Part shown: in pieces, positions 54,046 through 63,411 of the stretch
Layout of the letters: every line of letters begins with the position of its first letter
How positions within the stretch are numbered: the stretch's first letter is position 1
NCBI RefSeq assembly: GCF_006494365.1
Contig: NZ_VHIP01000015.1
Coordinates: 51,826-115,825 of the forward strand
Reading direction: 5' to 3'
Length of the DNA: 64,000 bases
Origin: Aestuariibacter sp. GS-14
GTDB lineage: Bacteria; Pseudomonadota; Gammaproteobacteria; Enterobacterales; Alteromonadaceae
The notes under the pieces: generated by a model
Database searches by the model: none
Told to the model about the DNA's origin: nothing
The model's input: the letters and a program-made list of their open reading frames with translations, nothing else
Translations under genes and position numbers: made by a program

Positions 54046-55446
54046 ATGACGGCATACCGCTATCAGCAAGGACTAACGCTTTATCGATTCGACAATCTTG
54101 CCGATGTAATGGCCAAAGCGTCGCCGCTGCGCTCCGGTGATCAATTAGCCGGTATAGCCGCGATTACGGCTGAACAGCGCGTGGTAGCGCAACGCATATT
54201 GGCAGACTTGCCATTAAGCACCTTCTTAAATCAGACGCTCATCCCCTACGAAGACGATGAGATCACCCGTCTTATCATTGATACCCACGACAAGGTTGCC
54301 TTTGCACCGATTTCCCACTTCACTGTTGGCGATTTTCGTAACTGGTTGTTGTGTGAAACGACTACCACCGACCTGCTTCAGGACGTGGCACTTGGCCTGA
54401 CACCTGAAATGGTGGCTGCGGTCAGTAAAATCATGCGCAATCAGGACCTGATTCTGGTGGCACAAAAATGCCAGGTAGTCACTGCGTTTCGCAATACCAT
54501 TGGACTGCCCGGACGCTTCTCAACCCGACTACAACCGAATCATCCAACTGACGACTTAAACGGTATTGCCGCCAGTATCTTTGACGGCCTGATGTACGGC
54601 AGTGGTGATGCGGTTATCGGTATTAATCCCGCCACCGACAATGTTGCCCAGACAATCCGGCTGCTCAGTATGCTGGATGAAGTGATTCACCAGTACGGTA
54701 TTCCTACTCAGTCCTGTGTGCTTACCCATGTCACTAATACCATTGAGGCAATCGGGCGCGGTGCGCCGGTGGATTTGGTGTTTCAGTCGATTGGTGGAAC
54801 TGAACGAACCAACATGAGCTTTGGTGTGAACTTGAGTTTGTTACAGGAGGCGCGAGAGGCGGCATTATCCCTTAACCGAGGTACCGTAGGTAACAACGTG
54901 ATGTATTTTGAAACCGGGCAGGGCAGTGCACTGTCGGCGAATGCCCATCACGGAGTGGATCAGCAAACCTGTGAAGCCAGGGCCTATGCGCTGGCCAGGG
55001 TGTTGGATCCGTTACTGGTTAATTCGGTAGTCGGGTTTATTGGGCCGGAGTATTTGTACGACGGCAAACAAATTTCCCGAGCCGGCCTGGAAGACCATTT
55101 TTGCGGTAAATTACTCGGCCTGCCGATGGGCTGTGACATCTGCTACACCAACCATGCGCAGGCTGATCAGGATGACATGGATAATCTGCTTACCCTGCTG
55201 GCCAGTGCCCACTGCCAGTTTATTATGGGGGTACCGGGGGCCGACGATATCATGCTGAATTACCAGACCACGTCGTTCCACGACGCGTTGTACATCAGGC
55301 AGTTATTTGGCTACCGGCCTGCGCCTGAGTTTGAAGAGTGGTTAGCCCGGATGAAAATTTTCAGTGCAAACCGCGACAGTTTACTGCAAGACACTATGCC
55401 AGCTAAATTTGAGCTGGCCCTTCGCTCATTAGAGGAGGACAGATAG
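54046..55446 (+). CDS. eutB: Ethanolamine ammonia-lyase large subunit EutB
   Basis: A 466-residue TIM-barrel subunit of the adenosylcobalamin-dependent enzyme that splits ethanolamine to acetaldehyde and ammonia. It matches EutB throughout (TPEMVAAVSKIM, FSTRLQPNHPTDDLNG, YFETGQGSALSANAHHGVDQQT, MGVPGADDIMLNYQTTS). ATG 54046 has GGGAGG upstream. eutC follows four bases later, so the subunits are co-translated. There is no eutA reactivase, aldehyde dehydrogenase or microcompartment gene in the window. The pair is therefore a minimal, non-compartment ethanolamine system that yields nitrogen or acetaldehyde. Confidence 0.95.
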   Translation: MTAYRYQQGLTLYRFDNLADVMAKASPLRSGDQLAGIAAITAEQRVVAQRILADLPLSTFLNQTLIPYEDDEITRLIIDTHDKVAFAPISHFTVGDFRNWLLCETTTTDLLQDVALGLTPEMVAAVSKIMRNQDLILVAQKCQVVTAFRNTIGLPGRFSTRLQPNHPTDDLNGIAASIFDGLMYGSGDAVIGINPATDNVAQTIRLLSMLDEVIHQYGIPTQSCVLTHVTNTIEAIGRGAPVDLVFQSIGGTERTNMSFGVNLSLLQEAREAALSLNRGTVGNNVMYFETGQGSALSANAHHGVDQQTCEARAYALARVLDPLLVNSVVGFIGPEYLYDGKQISRAGLEDHFCGKLLGLPMGCDICYTNHAQADQDDMDNLLTLLASAHCQFIMGVPGADDIMLNYQTTSFHDALYIRQLFGYRPAPEFEEWLARMKIFSANRDSLLQDTMPAKFELALRSLEEDR

Positions 55447-55449
55447 CGG

Positions 55450-56295
55450 ATGTCTAAAACAACAAAAGCCCCTACAGCAACCGTTACTACTAATCCCTGG
55501 CAAACATTATCTGCTTTCACCGACGCCAGAATTGCACTGGGCAGAGCCGGCACCAGCTTGCCAACGCGAGCCTTGCTGGACTTTCAGTTGAGCCACGCTC
55601 AGGCAATTGATGCTGTGCAAGCGGAGTTGGATGCATCGGCTATTCGCTCAGGTTTGCAAGCGCTTAGCTATCGGCAGAGTCATCCCGAGGTATACGACGT
55701 TAAAAGTCAGGCAGGGCATCGCCAGCAATATCTGCAACGCCCCGACTTAGGCCGCAAACTCAGCGAAGCGGATACGTTTGCACTTCAGCAGCAACGCACT
55801 GAACAGGGTTTTGATTTGGCTATAGTGATTGCAGATGGTTTGTCTGCCTGTGCCGTGAATCAGCATGCCGTTGCGTTTGTTGACGCACTGCTAAAGGAAA
55901 TGTCGTTTGCCCAATGTGGCTGGTCACTCGCCCCAATTTGTTTGGCACAACAAGGCCGGGTCGCGCTGGGTGATGATATTGCCAGAGCGTTGCAGGCACG
56001 TATGGTACTGATGGTCATTGGAGAGCGCCCCGGACTGAGTTCCCCCGATAGTGTAGGACTGTATTTTACCTGGCAACCTCAACCCGGTTGCGACGACGCA
56101 AAACGCAATTGCATCTCCAATGTGCGTCCGAAAGGTTTGAGCATACAAAACGCGGCAAAACGCTGCCAGTATTTAATGCAGGAATCCTACAACAAACAAC
56201 TGTCAGGGGTCGCCCTGAAAGACCGCTCCGACGATGCTTTGTTGACAGGTACCGCTCAGTCAGAGATATTTTTGCTCACAAGTACCACGAAGTGA
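55450..56295 (+). CDS. eutC: Ethanolamine ammonia-lyase small subunit EutC
   Basis: A 281-residue partner of EutB that completes the cobalamin-binding site. Recognisable blocks are FTDARIALGRAGTSLPT, LQALSYRQSHPEVYDVKSQAG, VIADGLSACAVNQHA and CNCISNVRP-like KRNCISNVRPKGLSIQ. The length is close to that of E. coli EutC (about 295). It begins four bases after eutB. Nothing suggests loss of function. Confidence 0.95.
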   Translation: MSKTTKAPTATVTTNPWQTLSAFTDARIALGRAGTSLPTRALLDFQLSHAQAIDAVQAELDASAIRSGLQALSYRQSHPEVYDVKSQAGHRQQYLQRPDLGRKLSEADTFALQQQRTEQGFDLAIVIADGLSACAVNQHAVAFVDALLKEMSFAQCGWSLAPICLAQQGRVALGDDIARALQARMVLMVIGERPGLSSPDSVGLYFTWQPQPGCDDAKRNCISNVRPKGLSIQNAAKRCQYLMQESYNKQLSGVALKDRSDDALLTGTAQSEIFLLTSTTK

Positions 56296-56387
56296 TGGCA
56301 TTACTTTAATTTAACTTTCACTTGAACGGTATCAAAGAGAATTGACACCTCTAAAACGATAACAAAAAAACAAGAATAGGCTTAGCA

Positions 56388-58169
56388 ATGAAGTACGTAT
56401 TTAAGCTAGCAGGTAGCGTTAGAATGGCGCAGCTAATCGGATTGGTTGCGCTGGTGGGCCTGGCAGCCACCGGCGTTGCGCTGGCCAGTCAGAGCGATGA
56501 AACCTTTGAGGCACTCTATCAGGAAGAGTGGCAGAAACGACAGCAGCAATATGCGGTAGATGAAAACGCTGAAGTCAGCCGGATTCCGGTGTCGTTACCT
56601 GTAGTGCATGCAAAGGCTCAGGCCGACCGACTGGCTTACTGGGAATCAGTTCAAAGCAGATTGGCCGCGATACCGCTAACCGCATTGTCGGCAGAAAACC
56701 AAATTAATTACCGGGTCTTTTCGTTTCAAATTCAAAGTCTGATCAACGATCAGACATTCAAACTGTTCGAAAAACCGCTTACGGGTGATACCTCGTTTTG
56801 GGGCGACCTGACTTACATGCCCAAAGGGCAGTTTCTTACTCAACAGGATTACGAAAACTATCTGCTGTGGCTGGCCGACATTCCGCGCTATTTTGATGAG
56901 CAAATCATTAATATGCGCGCGGGTCTTGCCCGTGGCTTTACGCCGCCCGCCATTGCGTTGGTTGGCAGGGAAGCAACCGCTGCGTCGGTAGCCAATGCTG
57001 CATCGCCAAAGGACACTATTTACTTCAAGCCGTTTTCGGCCTTTCCGGCTACGTTTTCCACCGAACTGCAACGTACCCTTACCGCCAAGGCAAACGCGGT
57101 GATTAAGGCATCGGTTATTCCCGCTTATCAGCAATTGTTAGCCTTTTTAACCGATACGTATATTCCGGGTGCGGTTACCGAGCTGGACGCGTTTTCGTTA
57201 CCGGATGGCCGGGATTTCTACCAGTCACAAATCTTCAAGTACACCACACTTACCCTTACGCCCGAGGCAATTCACGATATCGGCCTGAGCGAAGTAAGAA
57301 AAATAAAAGCGCGCATGCACGATGTAATGCGCGAAGTGGGATTCAGCGGTGATCTGGCTGAGTTTCTTAGCTTCCTGCGCACCGATCCGCAATTTTATGT
57401 CACGACGCCCCAGGCACTGCTTGATCGTGCAGCCTGGACTGCGAAAGAATTTGATGCAGTAGCCAAAAACTGGTTTGGCCGACTGCCGCGCAGCCGGTTT
57501 GCCATAATTCCGGTGCCCGACGATATTGCGCCTTATTACACTGCGGGTCGCGGTGGGCCGGGTATGTACCTGGTGAACACCTACGACTTGCCTTCACGTC
57601 CTTTGTATTCATTGCCTGCATTAACACTGCACGAATCCGCGCCCGGGCACGCTTTTCAAATGCCGTTAGCGGCTGAAAATACCGATATTCCGGCGTTTCG
57701 TCGCAATACCTACATTTCGGCCTATGGCGAGGGATGGGCGCTTTATTCCGAAAAACTGGGCGAAGAAATGGGCATGTACCATACGCCTTATGAAATATTT
57801 GGCATGCTGAGTTATCAGATGTGGCGGGCAGCGCGACTGGTAGTGGATACCGGCATTCACGCCAAGGGCTGGAGCCGCCAACAGGCACAGGATTTCATGA
57901 AGAACAACACCGCGTTGTCGGTACATGAAGTTACTACCGAAGTGGATCGCTATATCGCCTGGCCTGGGCAGGCATTGTCTTATTATCTGGGGCAGATGAA
58001 AATTGAAGCACTACGCGCTCAGGCCGAACAGGCGCTGGGTAGTCAATTCGACATTCGCGCGTTTCACGATACCGTGTTGCAGCTTGGCTCAGTGCCCTTG
58101 TCTGTGCTGGAGGCCCGTATTGAGCGCTTTATCGCGGAGGGTGGTCCGTCGTCCTACGCGAATAATTAA
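56388..58169 (+). CDS. DUF885 family exported metallopeptidase-like protein
   Basis: A 593-residue protein with a hydrophobic signal or anchor (about 17-34, LIGLVALVGLAATGVALAS). The DUF885 fold follows, with the zinc motif HESAPGH at 415-421 and a downstream glutamate in AYGEGWALYSEKL. This HExxxGH arrangement fits a metallopeptidase, but few family members are characterised. Other conserved pieces are TPPAIALVGREAT, GRGGPGMYLVNTYDL and YIAWPGQALSYYLGQMKI. The last 41 bases overlap the convergent DUF7661-like gene. It probably acts in the periplasm on peptides. Confidence 0.88.
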   Translation: MKYVFKLAGSVRMAQLIGLVALVGLAATGVALASQSDETFEALYQEEWQKRQQQYAVDENAEVSRIPVSLPVVHAKAQADRLAYWESVQSRLAAIPLTALSAENQINYRVFSFQIQSLINDQTFKLFEKPLTGDTSFWGDLTYMPKGQFLTQQDYENYLLWLADIPRYFDEQIINMRAGLARGFTPPAIALVGREATAASVANAASPKDTIYFKPFSAFPATFSTELQRTLTAKANAVIKASVIPAYQQLLAFLTDTYIPGAVTELDAFSLPDGRDFYQSQIFKYTTLTLTPEAIHDIGLSEVRKIKARMHDVMREVGFSGDLAEFLSFLRTDPQFYVTTPQALLDRAAWTAKEFDAVAKNWFGRLPRSRFAIIPVPDDIAPYYTAGRGGPGMYLVNTYDLPSRPLYSLPALTLHESAPGHAFQMPLAAENTDIPAFRRNTYISAYGEGWALYSEKLGEEMGMYHTPYEIFGMLSYQMWRAARLVVDTGIHAKGWSRQQAQDFMKNNTALSVHEVTTEVDRYIAWPGQALSYYLGQMKIEALRAQAEQALGSQFDIRAFHDTVLQLGSVPLSVLEARIERFIAEGGPSSYANN

Positions 58170-58383
58170 GCGGCTTGATAATCGTTACTGATGGGTGGGC
58201 TGGGGTGGCCCACTCGTGGCACAGGTCTGCGACATAGGCCACTACATCGGATTCTGCTACCGTTGATGGAATGATAATGTCGGTGGCAGCGCGTTTTTTT
58301 CCTTCGTTGCCAGCATAAAAGGCCATCCAGCGGTCGTTGCGTTTTACTACTTCGACCGCCCGTCCAAATACATCCAGTTTCAT
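58129..58383 (-). CDS. Small protein, DUF7661-like
   Basis: An 84-residue protein (MKLDVFGRAVEVVKRNDRWMAFY...EGKKRAATDIIIPSTVAES) that matches, from memory, the short DUF7661 family. Its start overlaps the stop of the preceding membrane-protein gene by four bases (ATGA), so the two are coupled. Its 3' end overlaps the DUF885 gene by 41 bases in the opposite direction. Function unknown. Confidence 0.7.
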   Translation of the reverse strand: MKLDVFGRAVEVVKRNDRWMAFYAGNEGKKRAATDIIIPSTVAESDVVAYVADLCHEWATPAHPSVTIIKPLNYSRRTTDHPPR

Positions 58384-59141
58384 TGATTTTCCACGCCTTG
58401 GGCCTGCTGTGTAAAAGGGTTGTCGTTACCCGCCAGTTTTCGTGACTGAATGATAATGGCAATCGCGCCTACAATACCTGGAGCAATCCAGAATGCGAAT
58501 TGCCAGGCACCGATGTCGGCTAACAGGGTGCGCCCGCCAAAGGCAAAAAAGGCTGTGTAAGCACCGATCCCCGAACCAATATAGCCCGACAGGTGTTCAA
58601 TTAACCAGGCGTGTTTGCCCACTTCGGTTGCATAGGTAAAGCGCAACTGACTAATCGCATTCATTAAGCCAAGCGGCGCAAAAATCATCATCAGTACATG
58701 ATTATGCATTAATCCGGTTATACCAATTACCAGGCTGGAAGTCACCAGCATGACGGCCGGAATCATCCTTGATGGACGGCGCATTGCACTGCGATCGTGT
58801 CTGGCTGACAGCGCCCAGCGCCCCATCATCAGATTACAGTACATCAGAATAGACAGGTGAATCAGAAACATTGCGAAGCGCTGCAAACGTTCAACTGATG
58901 CGCCAATGTTGCTGGATTGGCTGAAAATATCTGGCTTTACCTCAAATGGCATCATAATGAGCAGTAATGCCATTAACGCACCAGTAAACAGTGAAACCAG
59001 CATCACCTGCTGGTAATAGCCGCCAAAGCGGCGGTGATTAAGCGCGCCTTTGCGGGTAGCAATGGGTACCCAGAACAGTACCAGCGCCGCCACACTGGCA
59101 ATTACATGGGTTACTAATAAGGATTGGTAGAATAAAGGCAT
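58380..59141 (-). CDS. Predicted multi-pass membrane protein
   Basis: A 253-residue inner-membrane protein with about seven helices, rich in Met and Leu, with charged short loops (ATRKGALNHRRFGGYYQQ; SARHDRSAMRRPSRM). I do not recognise a functional family with certainty. ATG 59141 has GGAG seven bases upstream; the reading from 59174 is longer without support. It is translationally coupled to the small DUF7661-like gene. The neighbour upstream, in the opposite direction, is a two-component system, with a 165-base divergent spacer. Confidence 0.65.
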   Translation of the reverse strand: MPLFYQSLLVTHVIASVAALVLFWVPIATRKGALNHRRFGGYYQQVMLVSLFTGALMALLLIMMPFEVKPDIFSQSSNIGASVERLQRFAMFLIHLSILMYCNLMMGRWALSARHDRSAMRRPSRMIPAVMLVTSSLVIGITGLMHNHVLMMIFAPLGLMNAISQLRFTYATEVGKHAWLIEHLSGYIGSGIGAYTAFFAFGGRTLLADIGAWQFAFWIAPGIVGAIAIIIQSRKLAGNDNPFTQQAQGVENQ

Positions 59142-59306
59142 GGTTGATCTCCGTGTGTACTCGCAGCAATGCATTCAGGTTACGCAAGCGGCGCCCGGTA
59201 CATAAGTGCCGAAAGTCACCATGTAAAAAATGACTTTTGGCCTATTTCATTACACGGCGTAATCTTCAATACTACCGCTTGGTATAAATCGGTGATTAAG
59301 GACGAC

Positions 59307-60449
59307 ATGACGCTGGGTAATCTGTGGCGCAAGCTGATATCAAAAGAAGACGTTAATGCCTTGCTGACGGTGAGTTTGGTAATGGCCGCCAACATCTGGA
59401 TGTTGCTGGGTCATGACAGCTTCACCGTTGCGCAGTTGTGCCTGGTGATTGCGCTGTTCGTGGCGTTTGCAGTGATGTTTCTGGTTACCACAAGGGATAA
59501 GTCATTCAAGCGCGACCGCCTCACCCGTCAATATTTACTGGCAGTGCAATACGCCATTGTACTGGCATTGTTTGCCGCCAGTCCGCTGGGCTTTAACGCC
59601 ATTTTGCTGGTGGTATGGTCGGCGCAATTGCCGTATTTCTTGCCCTTGCGGTGGACATTATTGAGTTCGCCTTTATGGTCAGCCTTGCCTTGGTTTCTGT
59701 ACGCGTTGGTATGGCAAACCAACGGTCAGTGGGTGTCAGGTTTGTTGTTCTGGACGTTTAATTTATTTGCGTTGCTCATGATGGAGAACCGCCGTAAAGC
59801 CGAGATGCAACAGCAACGGGCAGAGCAGGCAACCCGAGAGCTGCAGGCGCTACAAAATCTGATGCAGCAGGCCAGCAGAAAAGACGAGCGTACGCGCATC
59901 GCACGGGATATTCACGACGTAGTAGGGCACCATCTCACGGCGCTGTCACTGCATTTGCAGGTTGCCTCACATACGGTAGATGCTGCGCATAAACCGGCGA
60001 TTGAGCAATGCCTGTCGATAGCCAGATTGCTATTGGCTGATGTGCGTGAAGCCGTGTCAGACATCCGCGAACTGGGTGAGTTGGATTTGTGTCAGGCCAT
60101 TGACACCCTGATAGAGCCACTCAGGCATAGAGTTGAGTTTACCCTCAGGTGTGGCGATACCTCCGCGCTGTCGTTGTCGCAGGCGCAAACCGTATTGCGC
60201 TGTGTTCAGGAGTCGGTAACCAACAGTTTGCGGCATGGTCACGCCACACGCATTGAGATAGCCATCACACACGAAGCAGGCCAATATGTGGCTGAAGTGA
60301 GTGACAATGGCAGAGCCACCAGCGAATTTGTGGCTGGTAACGGTTTAACGGGTATTCAGGAGCGCATGGCAATGCTCAACGGTGAAGCCACCTTTAACGC
60401 CAGTTCAAGTGGCTTTGCTACCCGTTTAGTGTTTCCGGAGGCGTTATGA
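59307..60449 (+). CDS. NarL-type sensor histidine kinase
   Basis: A 380-residue kinase with five to six helices in the first 155 residues and little periplasmic domain, so it senses something within the membrane, as DesK-type kinases do. A coiled-coil linker (about 160-190) leads to the HisKA_3 site H203 (RIARDIHDVVGHHLTALSLHLQ). The HATPase_c domain has SVTNSLRHGHA, SDNGRA and GNGLTGIQERM. ATG 59307 is preferred over an upstream reading that adds 46 residues. It overlaps the response regulator by four bases. Confidence 0.9.
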   Translation: MTLGNLWRKLISKEDVNALLTVSLVMAANIWMLLGHDSFTVAQLCLVIALFVAFAVMFLVTTRDKSFKRDRLTRQYLLAVQYAIVLALFAASPLGFNAILLVVWSAQLPYFLPLRWTLLSSPLWSALPWFLYALVWQTNGQWVSGLLFWTFNLFALLMMENRRKAEMQQQRAEQATRELQALQNLMQQASRKDERTRIARDIHDVVGHHLTALSLHLQVASHTVDAAHKPAIEQCLSIARLLLADVREAVSDIRELGELDLCQAIDTLIEPLRHRVEFTLRCGDTSALSLSQAQTVLRCVQESVTNSLRHGHATRIEIAITHEAGQYVAEVSDNGRATSEFVAGNGLTGIQERMAMLNGEATFNASSSGFATRLVFPEAL

Positions 60450-61099
60450 CCATTAAGGTACTGGTAGTAGACGATCAGCAGTTGCTGCGCCAGGGGCTAT
60501 GCAGTTTGCTGGCATTGTCTGATCAGGTAAAGGTAGTGGGCCAGGCAAGTGATGGCGAGGACGCGCTGAGCTGGATAGCGCAGCACCCCGGCCAGGCAGA
60601 CGTAATGCTGCTGGATATTCGCATGCCAAAGCTGGATGGAATAGGGGTACTCAGGCAGCTTCAGCAAACCAACCAACACATACCAACGATTATTCTTACC
60701 ACGTTCGACGACCATGACAGTTTGTTGCAAGCCATTCGTGCTGGTGCAATGGGCTATCTGCTTAAAGACGTGTCTTTGGATACCCTGGTAGAGGGGATTG
60801 CCAGTGTACATGCAGGTAATACGCTTATTCAGCCTGCGATCACAGCATCATTGCTCAAAGGGCTGCAAGGCCTGGGGCCGGGTGAAGATGCGGTGGCACC
60901 GGTGGAAACACTGTCTGAAAAAGAAAAAGCGATTCTGCGTTTAATGGCATCGGGCTGTAGTAACAAGGAAATTGCCCAGGCGCTGTTTAAATCGGAAGGC
61001 ACGATTAAAAATCAGGTATCGGGTATTTTAGCTAAACTCGATGCCAGAGACCGAACGCGTGCGGTGTTGCGGGCAGTGGAACTGGGGATCATCAGCTAA
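60446..61099 (+). CDS. NarL/LuxR family response regulator
   Basis: A 217-residue regulator. The receiver (about 1-120) has phospho-acceptor D57 (MLLDIRMPKLDG), acidic VVDDQQ and the YLLKD lysine. A LuxR-type helix-turn-helix occupies about 150-210 (LSEKEKAILRLMASGCSNKEIAQALFKSEGTIKNQVSGILAKL). It starts within the stop codon of its kinase. It may control the downstream CPBP gene, whose spacer carries three TTACACA boxes, but this is only a suggestion. Confidence 0.93.
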   Translation: MTIKVLVVDDQQLLRQGLCSLLALSDQVKVVGQASDGEDALSWIAQHPGQADVMLLDIRMPKLDGIGVLRQLQQTNQHIPTIILTTFDDHDSLLQAIRAGAMGYLLKDVSLDTLVEGIASVHAGNTLIQPAITASLLKGLQGLGPGEDAVAPVETLSEKEKAILRLMASGCSNKEIAQALFKSEGTIKNQVSGILAKLDARDRTRAVLRAVELGIIS

Positions 61100-61105
61100 C
61101 AGTTT

Positions 61106-61146
61106 TTACACACATAGCAGCTTTATTACACATTTTTGCTTACACA
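61106..61146 (+). repeat. Three TTACACA boxes upstream of the second CPBP gene
   Basis: TTACACA occurs at 61106-61112, 61126-61132 and 61140-61146, spaced 20 and 14 bases. The set lies between the response regulator stop and the next gene. It may be a binding site array or chance in AT-rich sequence. Confidence 0.3.
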
Positions 61147-61215
61147 TTGCGTCTTGTAGCACGGTGTTTGAATGATTAAGTTTGCGGATACGATGGTTGC
61201 AACTATACACAGCAC

Positions 61216-61965
61216 ATGAGTCAGCATAAAGCACTGCCTAATCACACCTTGCAAGGGCAATTTTGGTTACCACTGTTAGCGTTATTTGCGTTAACGGTAG
61301 TCACGCAAATGAGCAACGTGATTTACCAGAAAGTAATGAATCAGCAGTCATTTGCAGACACCCTTGTACCAGGTATGATTTTCCTGTCAGTGCTTACCCT
61401 GCCTGCTTTGCTGATAGGGCTCAAGCTTGGCAGGGGCATGGGAATGGGGCTAATTAATCAGCGCGCATTGCAGGAAGGTGGTGCAGCCGCAGGCTTGAGA
61501 TTTGCGGTTGCGCTTGCCATTCCGTTAGGGTTGAGTCTGCTGACGTTGCGCTGGCTATTGGTTGATTACCTGCCTCCGGAATTACCCGCCTATGGCTTCA
61601 GAGGGCCAGTTGGCGGGTTGCTGGTTTCTGTGGGCGCCGCCGTGGGTGAAGAAATCTGGTTTCGCTTCGGGCTGATGACGCTGCTGTTATTCATTGCCGT
61701 TAAAGTGCGCAAAACGGCACTTACCACTCATACCATTCCAATGATGATGATATTGCTGGTGGGGCTGGGATTCGGACTGGCACACCTGCCAAGCGTGGTA
61801 GCCTACGGTGCTCATTCTGGCTTTGCTGTGTGGGCAACCATTGCGGGAAATACGGCAGTTGCCGTACTTTATGGCTGGTGTTACTGGCGCTATGGTCTGC
61901 TGTCGGCCATCACTGCTCATTTTAGTGTAGATGTCGTACTTCACGTGCTGCCGGCGCTGGTTTAA
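61216..61965 (+). CDS. CPBP family intramembrane metalloprotease (second copy)
   Basis: A 249-residue integral membrane protein of the CPBP family with about seven helices. Metal-site motifs are E145-E146-xxx-R150 (GEEIWFRFG) and H190 (GLAHLPS). A later helix carries WYWRYGL-like WCYWRYGLLSAITAH. It is only distantly similar to the copy at 4616-5344. No strong ribosome site precedes ATG 61216. It lies directly after the NarL-type two-component pair and converges with ThrE; the substrate is unknown. Confidence 0.83.
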   Translation: MSQHKALPNHTLQGQFWLPLLALFALTVVTQMSNVIYQKVMNQQSFADTLVPGMIFLSVLTLPALLIGLKLGRGMGMGLINQRALQEGGAAAGLRFAVALAIPLGLSLLTLRWLLVDYLPPELPAYGFRGPVGGLLVSVGAAVGEEIWFRFGLMTLLLFIAVKVRKTALTTHTIPMMMILLVGLGFGLAHLPSVVAYGAHSGFAVWATIAGNTAVAVLYGWCYWRYGLLSAITAHFSVDVVLHVLPALV

Positions 61966-61983
61966 CCGGTAATCTGTTACCGG
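61966..61983. terminator. Hairpin between convergent CPBP and ThrE genes
   Basis: CCGGTAA (61966-61972) pairs perfectly with TTACCGG (61977-61983) around a four-base loop, immediately after the CPBP stop. It has no T-run. Possible bidirectional terminator. Confidence 0.4.
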
Positions 61984-62018
61984 GAACCAGTAACAAGGCA
62001 CGTTAACACAGCAACAGG

Positions 62019-63245
62019 TTACAGCGCCTTTTTGGTAGGAAATACTACGTTGGCGAAGATGAGTCCTGCTACCAGCGACATAAAGATCAAGAACACATCC
62101 TGGCCAAGGTGTTCAACGTTCACAAAATCCTGGCCGGAAATAAACGAATTTAACCCAATGTAGGTTTTAGAGCCTGGCACCAGCACAATCAGGCCATGCA
62201 TCGCTACAATGGTGGCTGGCTGATTCGCGATGCGGGTAAATGCATTGGCCAGAAGACCCAGCGAGAACGCGCCCACGAAACTACCGATGCTTTGCGGCAA
62301 ATAATCCGATGCCAGTGCGGTACTACTGTATGCCAGCAACGCCGACGCTAACGCCCAGGGAATATGCTTGGGACGGGTCTTAAAAATCGCAACCAGGCCA
62401 AAACACAATACCAGCACGGCCAGCCAGGTCGACCAGTACGGCAGGGATGACGCTGGGTTGTAGGTGTTTTCGCCGAAGATACTGAAGCCAGTAGCTACCC
62501 CCAGGTAGGCACCAAAATACAGCTTAAACAACTGCATTAAGGCATCCATGATCCGCGCAGTGCCCGACACCATATTGCGTGAACTTAGTTCGGCAAGACC
62601 CATGGTAAGCGCCAGACCGGGCACAAAAATAATCACCGATGACAAAATGATCAGCGGAATGTTTATGCCCGGGTCAAAATGACGACTAAACCCACAAGCC
62701 AGTAACGCAACCACAAACGCGGCAACGGGTTCCATCATCAGCGCGACACGTTTGGAGCGCTCCGACCACAACACCCAGAAATACACCACAAAGCCCAGCA
62801 GTACACACCAGCCCATCTCCGACCAGCTTGCACCCATCAGCAGCGAAAACGCACCGGTAGACATGCCATAAGACAGCCCCGTTACCCATTTGCCATAGGG
62901 GCTTGGCATGGTATCTATTTCGTTGAGTAGTTTGTCGGCTTCTGCCAGCGTAAGCTGACCGGTAAGCAACTGATTAGCCAGTTCGTCGGTACGCGATAAC
63001 GAGTTTAAATCCAATTCTCCCGGATCTAACCGCGCCGCATGGCTGTACTCGTCTTCGTGCCGATCGCTCCAAATCACCACCGACAATGACGTTGGCGTAG
63101 AAATAAACGAAGCATGCACACCCAGATAGCGTGCTACCTCGTTAAGATAAGCTTCAAGCCGGAATGCGGGTGTACCGTATTTATGGAGCATCTTACCCAG
63201 TTTCAGTATGAAACGGCGGATTTGAATAAATTCTTTAGTGTCCAA
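62019..63245 (-). CDS. Threonine/serine exporter family (ThrE-like) protein
   Basis: A 408-residue membrane protein combining both halves of the ThrE family (equivalents of E. coli YjjP and YjjB fused). A soluble N-terminal part (about 1-110, FILKLGKMLHKYGTPAFRLEAYLNEV) precedes about ten helices. It is expected to export small neutral amino acids or organic acids; YjjPB is reported to export succinate. It appears to start with TTG at 63245 and a weak ribosome site; the first ATG in frame would remove 17 conserved residues. It converges with the CPBP gene. Confidence 0.88.
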   Translation of the reverse strand: MDTKEFIQIRRFILKLGKMLHKYGTPAFRLEAYLNEVARYLGVHASFISTPTSLSVVIWSDRHEDEYSHAARLDPGELDLNSLSRTDELANQLLTGQLTLAEADKLLNEIDTMPSPYGKWVTGLSYGMSTGAFSLLMGASWSEMGWCVLLGFVVYFWVLWSERSKRVALMMEPVAAFVVALLACGFSRHFDPGINIPLIILSSVIIFVPGLALTMGLAELSSRNMVSGTARIMDALMQLFKLYFGAYLGVATGFSIFGENTYNPASSLPYWSTWLAVLVLCFGLVAIFKTRPKHIPWALASALLAYSSTALASDYLPQSIGSFVGAFSLGLLANAFTRIANQPATIVAMHGLIVLVPGSKTYIGLNSFISGQDFVNVEHLGQDVFLIFMSLVAGLIFANVVFPTKKAL

Positions 63246-63411
63246 CGGTTAACTCGGCTTCGAAGTGATAATTATTAAAGGGAATAGGGCGCTAAATTAC
63301 CATGTAGGGCCGGCAAGCGGAACCTTTAACGTATTTACCTGCCTAATTCCCGGTAGTAAACAAGCCCCAAGACATGGCTTGCAAGGCGCCTAAGGGCAGA
63401 AAGGGGAAGAA

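Noticed and set aside
63246-63280. Fur box upstream of ThrE
   Set aside because: TGATAATTATTA covers only part of the consensus and is expected by chance in AT-rich spacer DNA.
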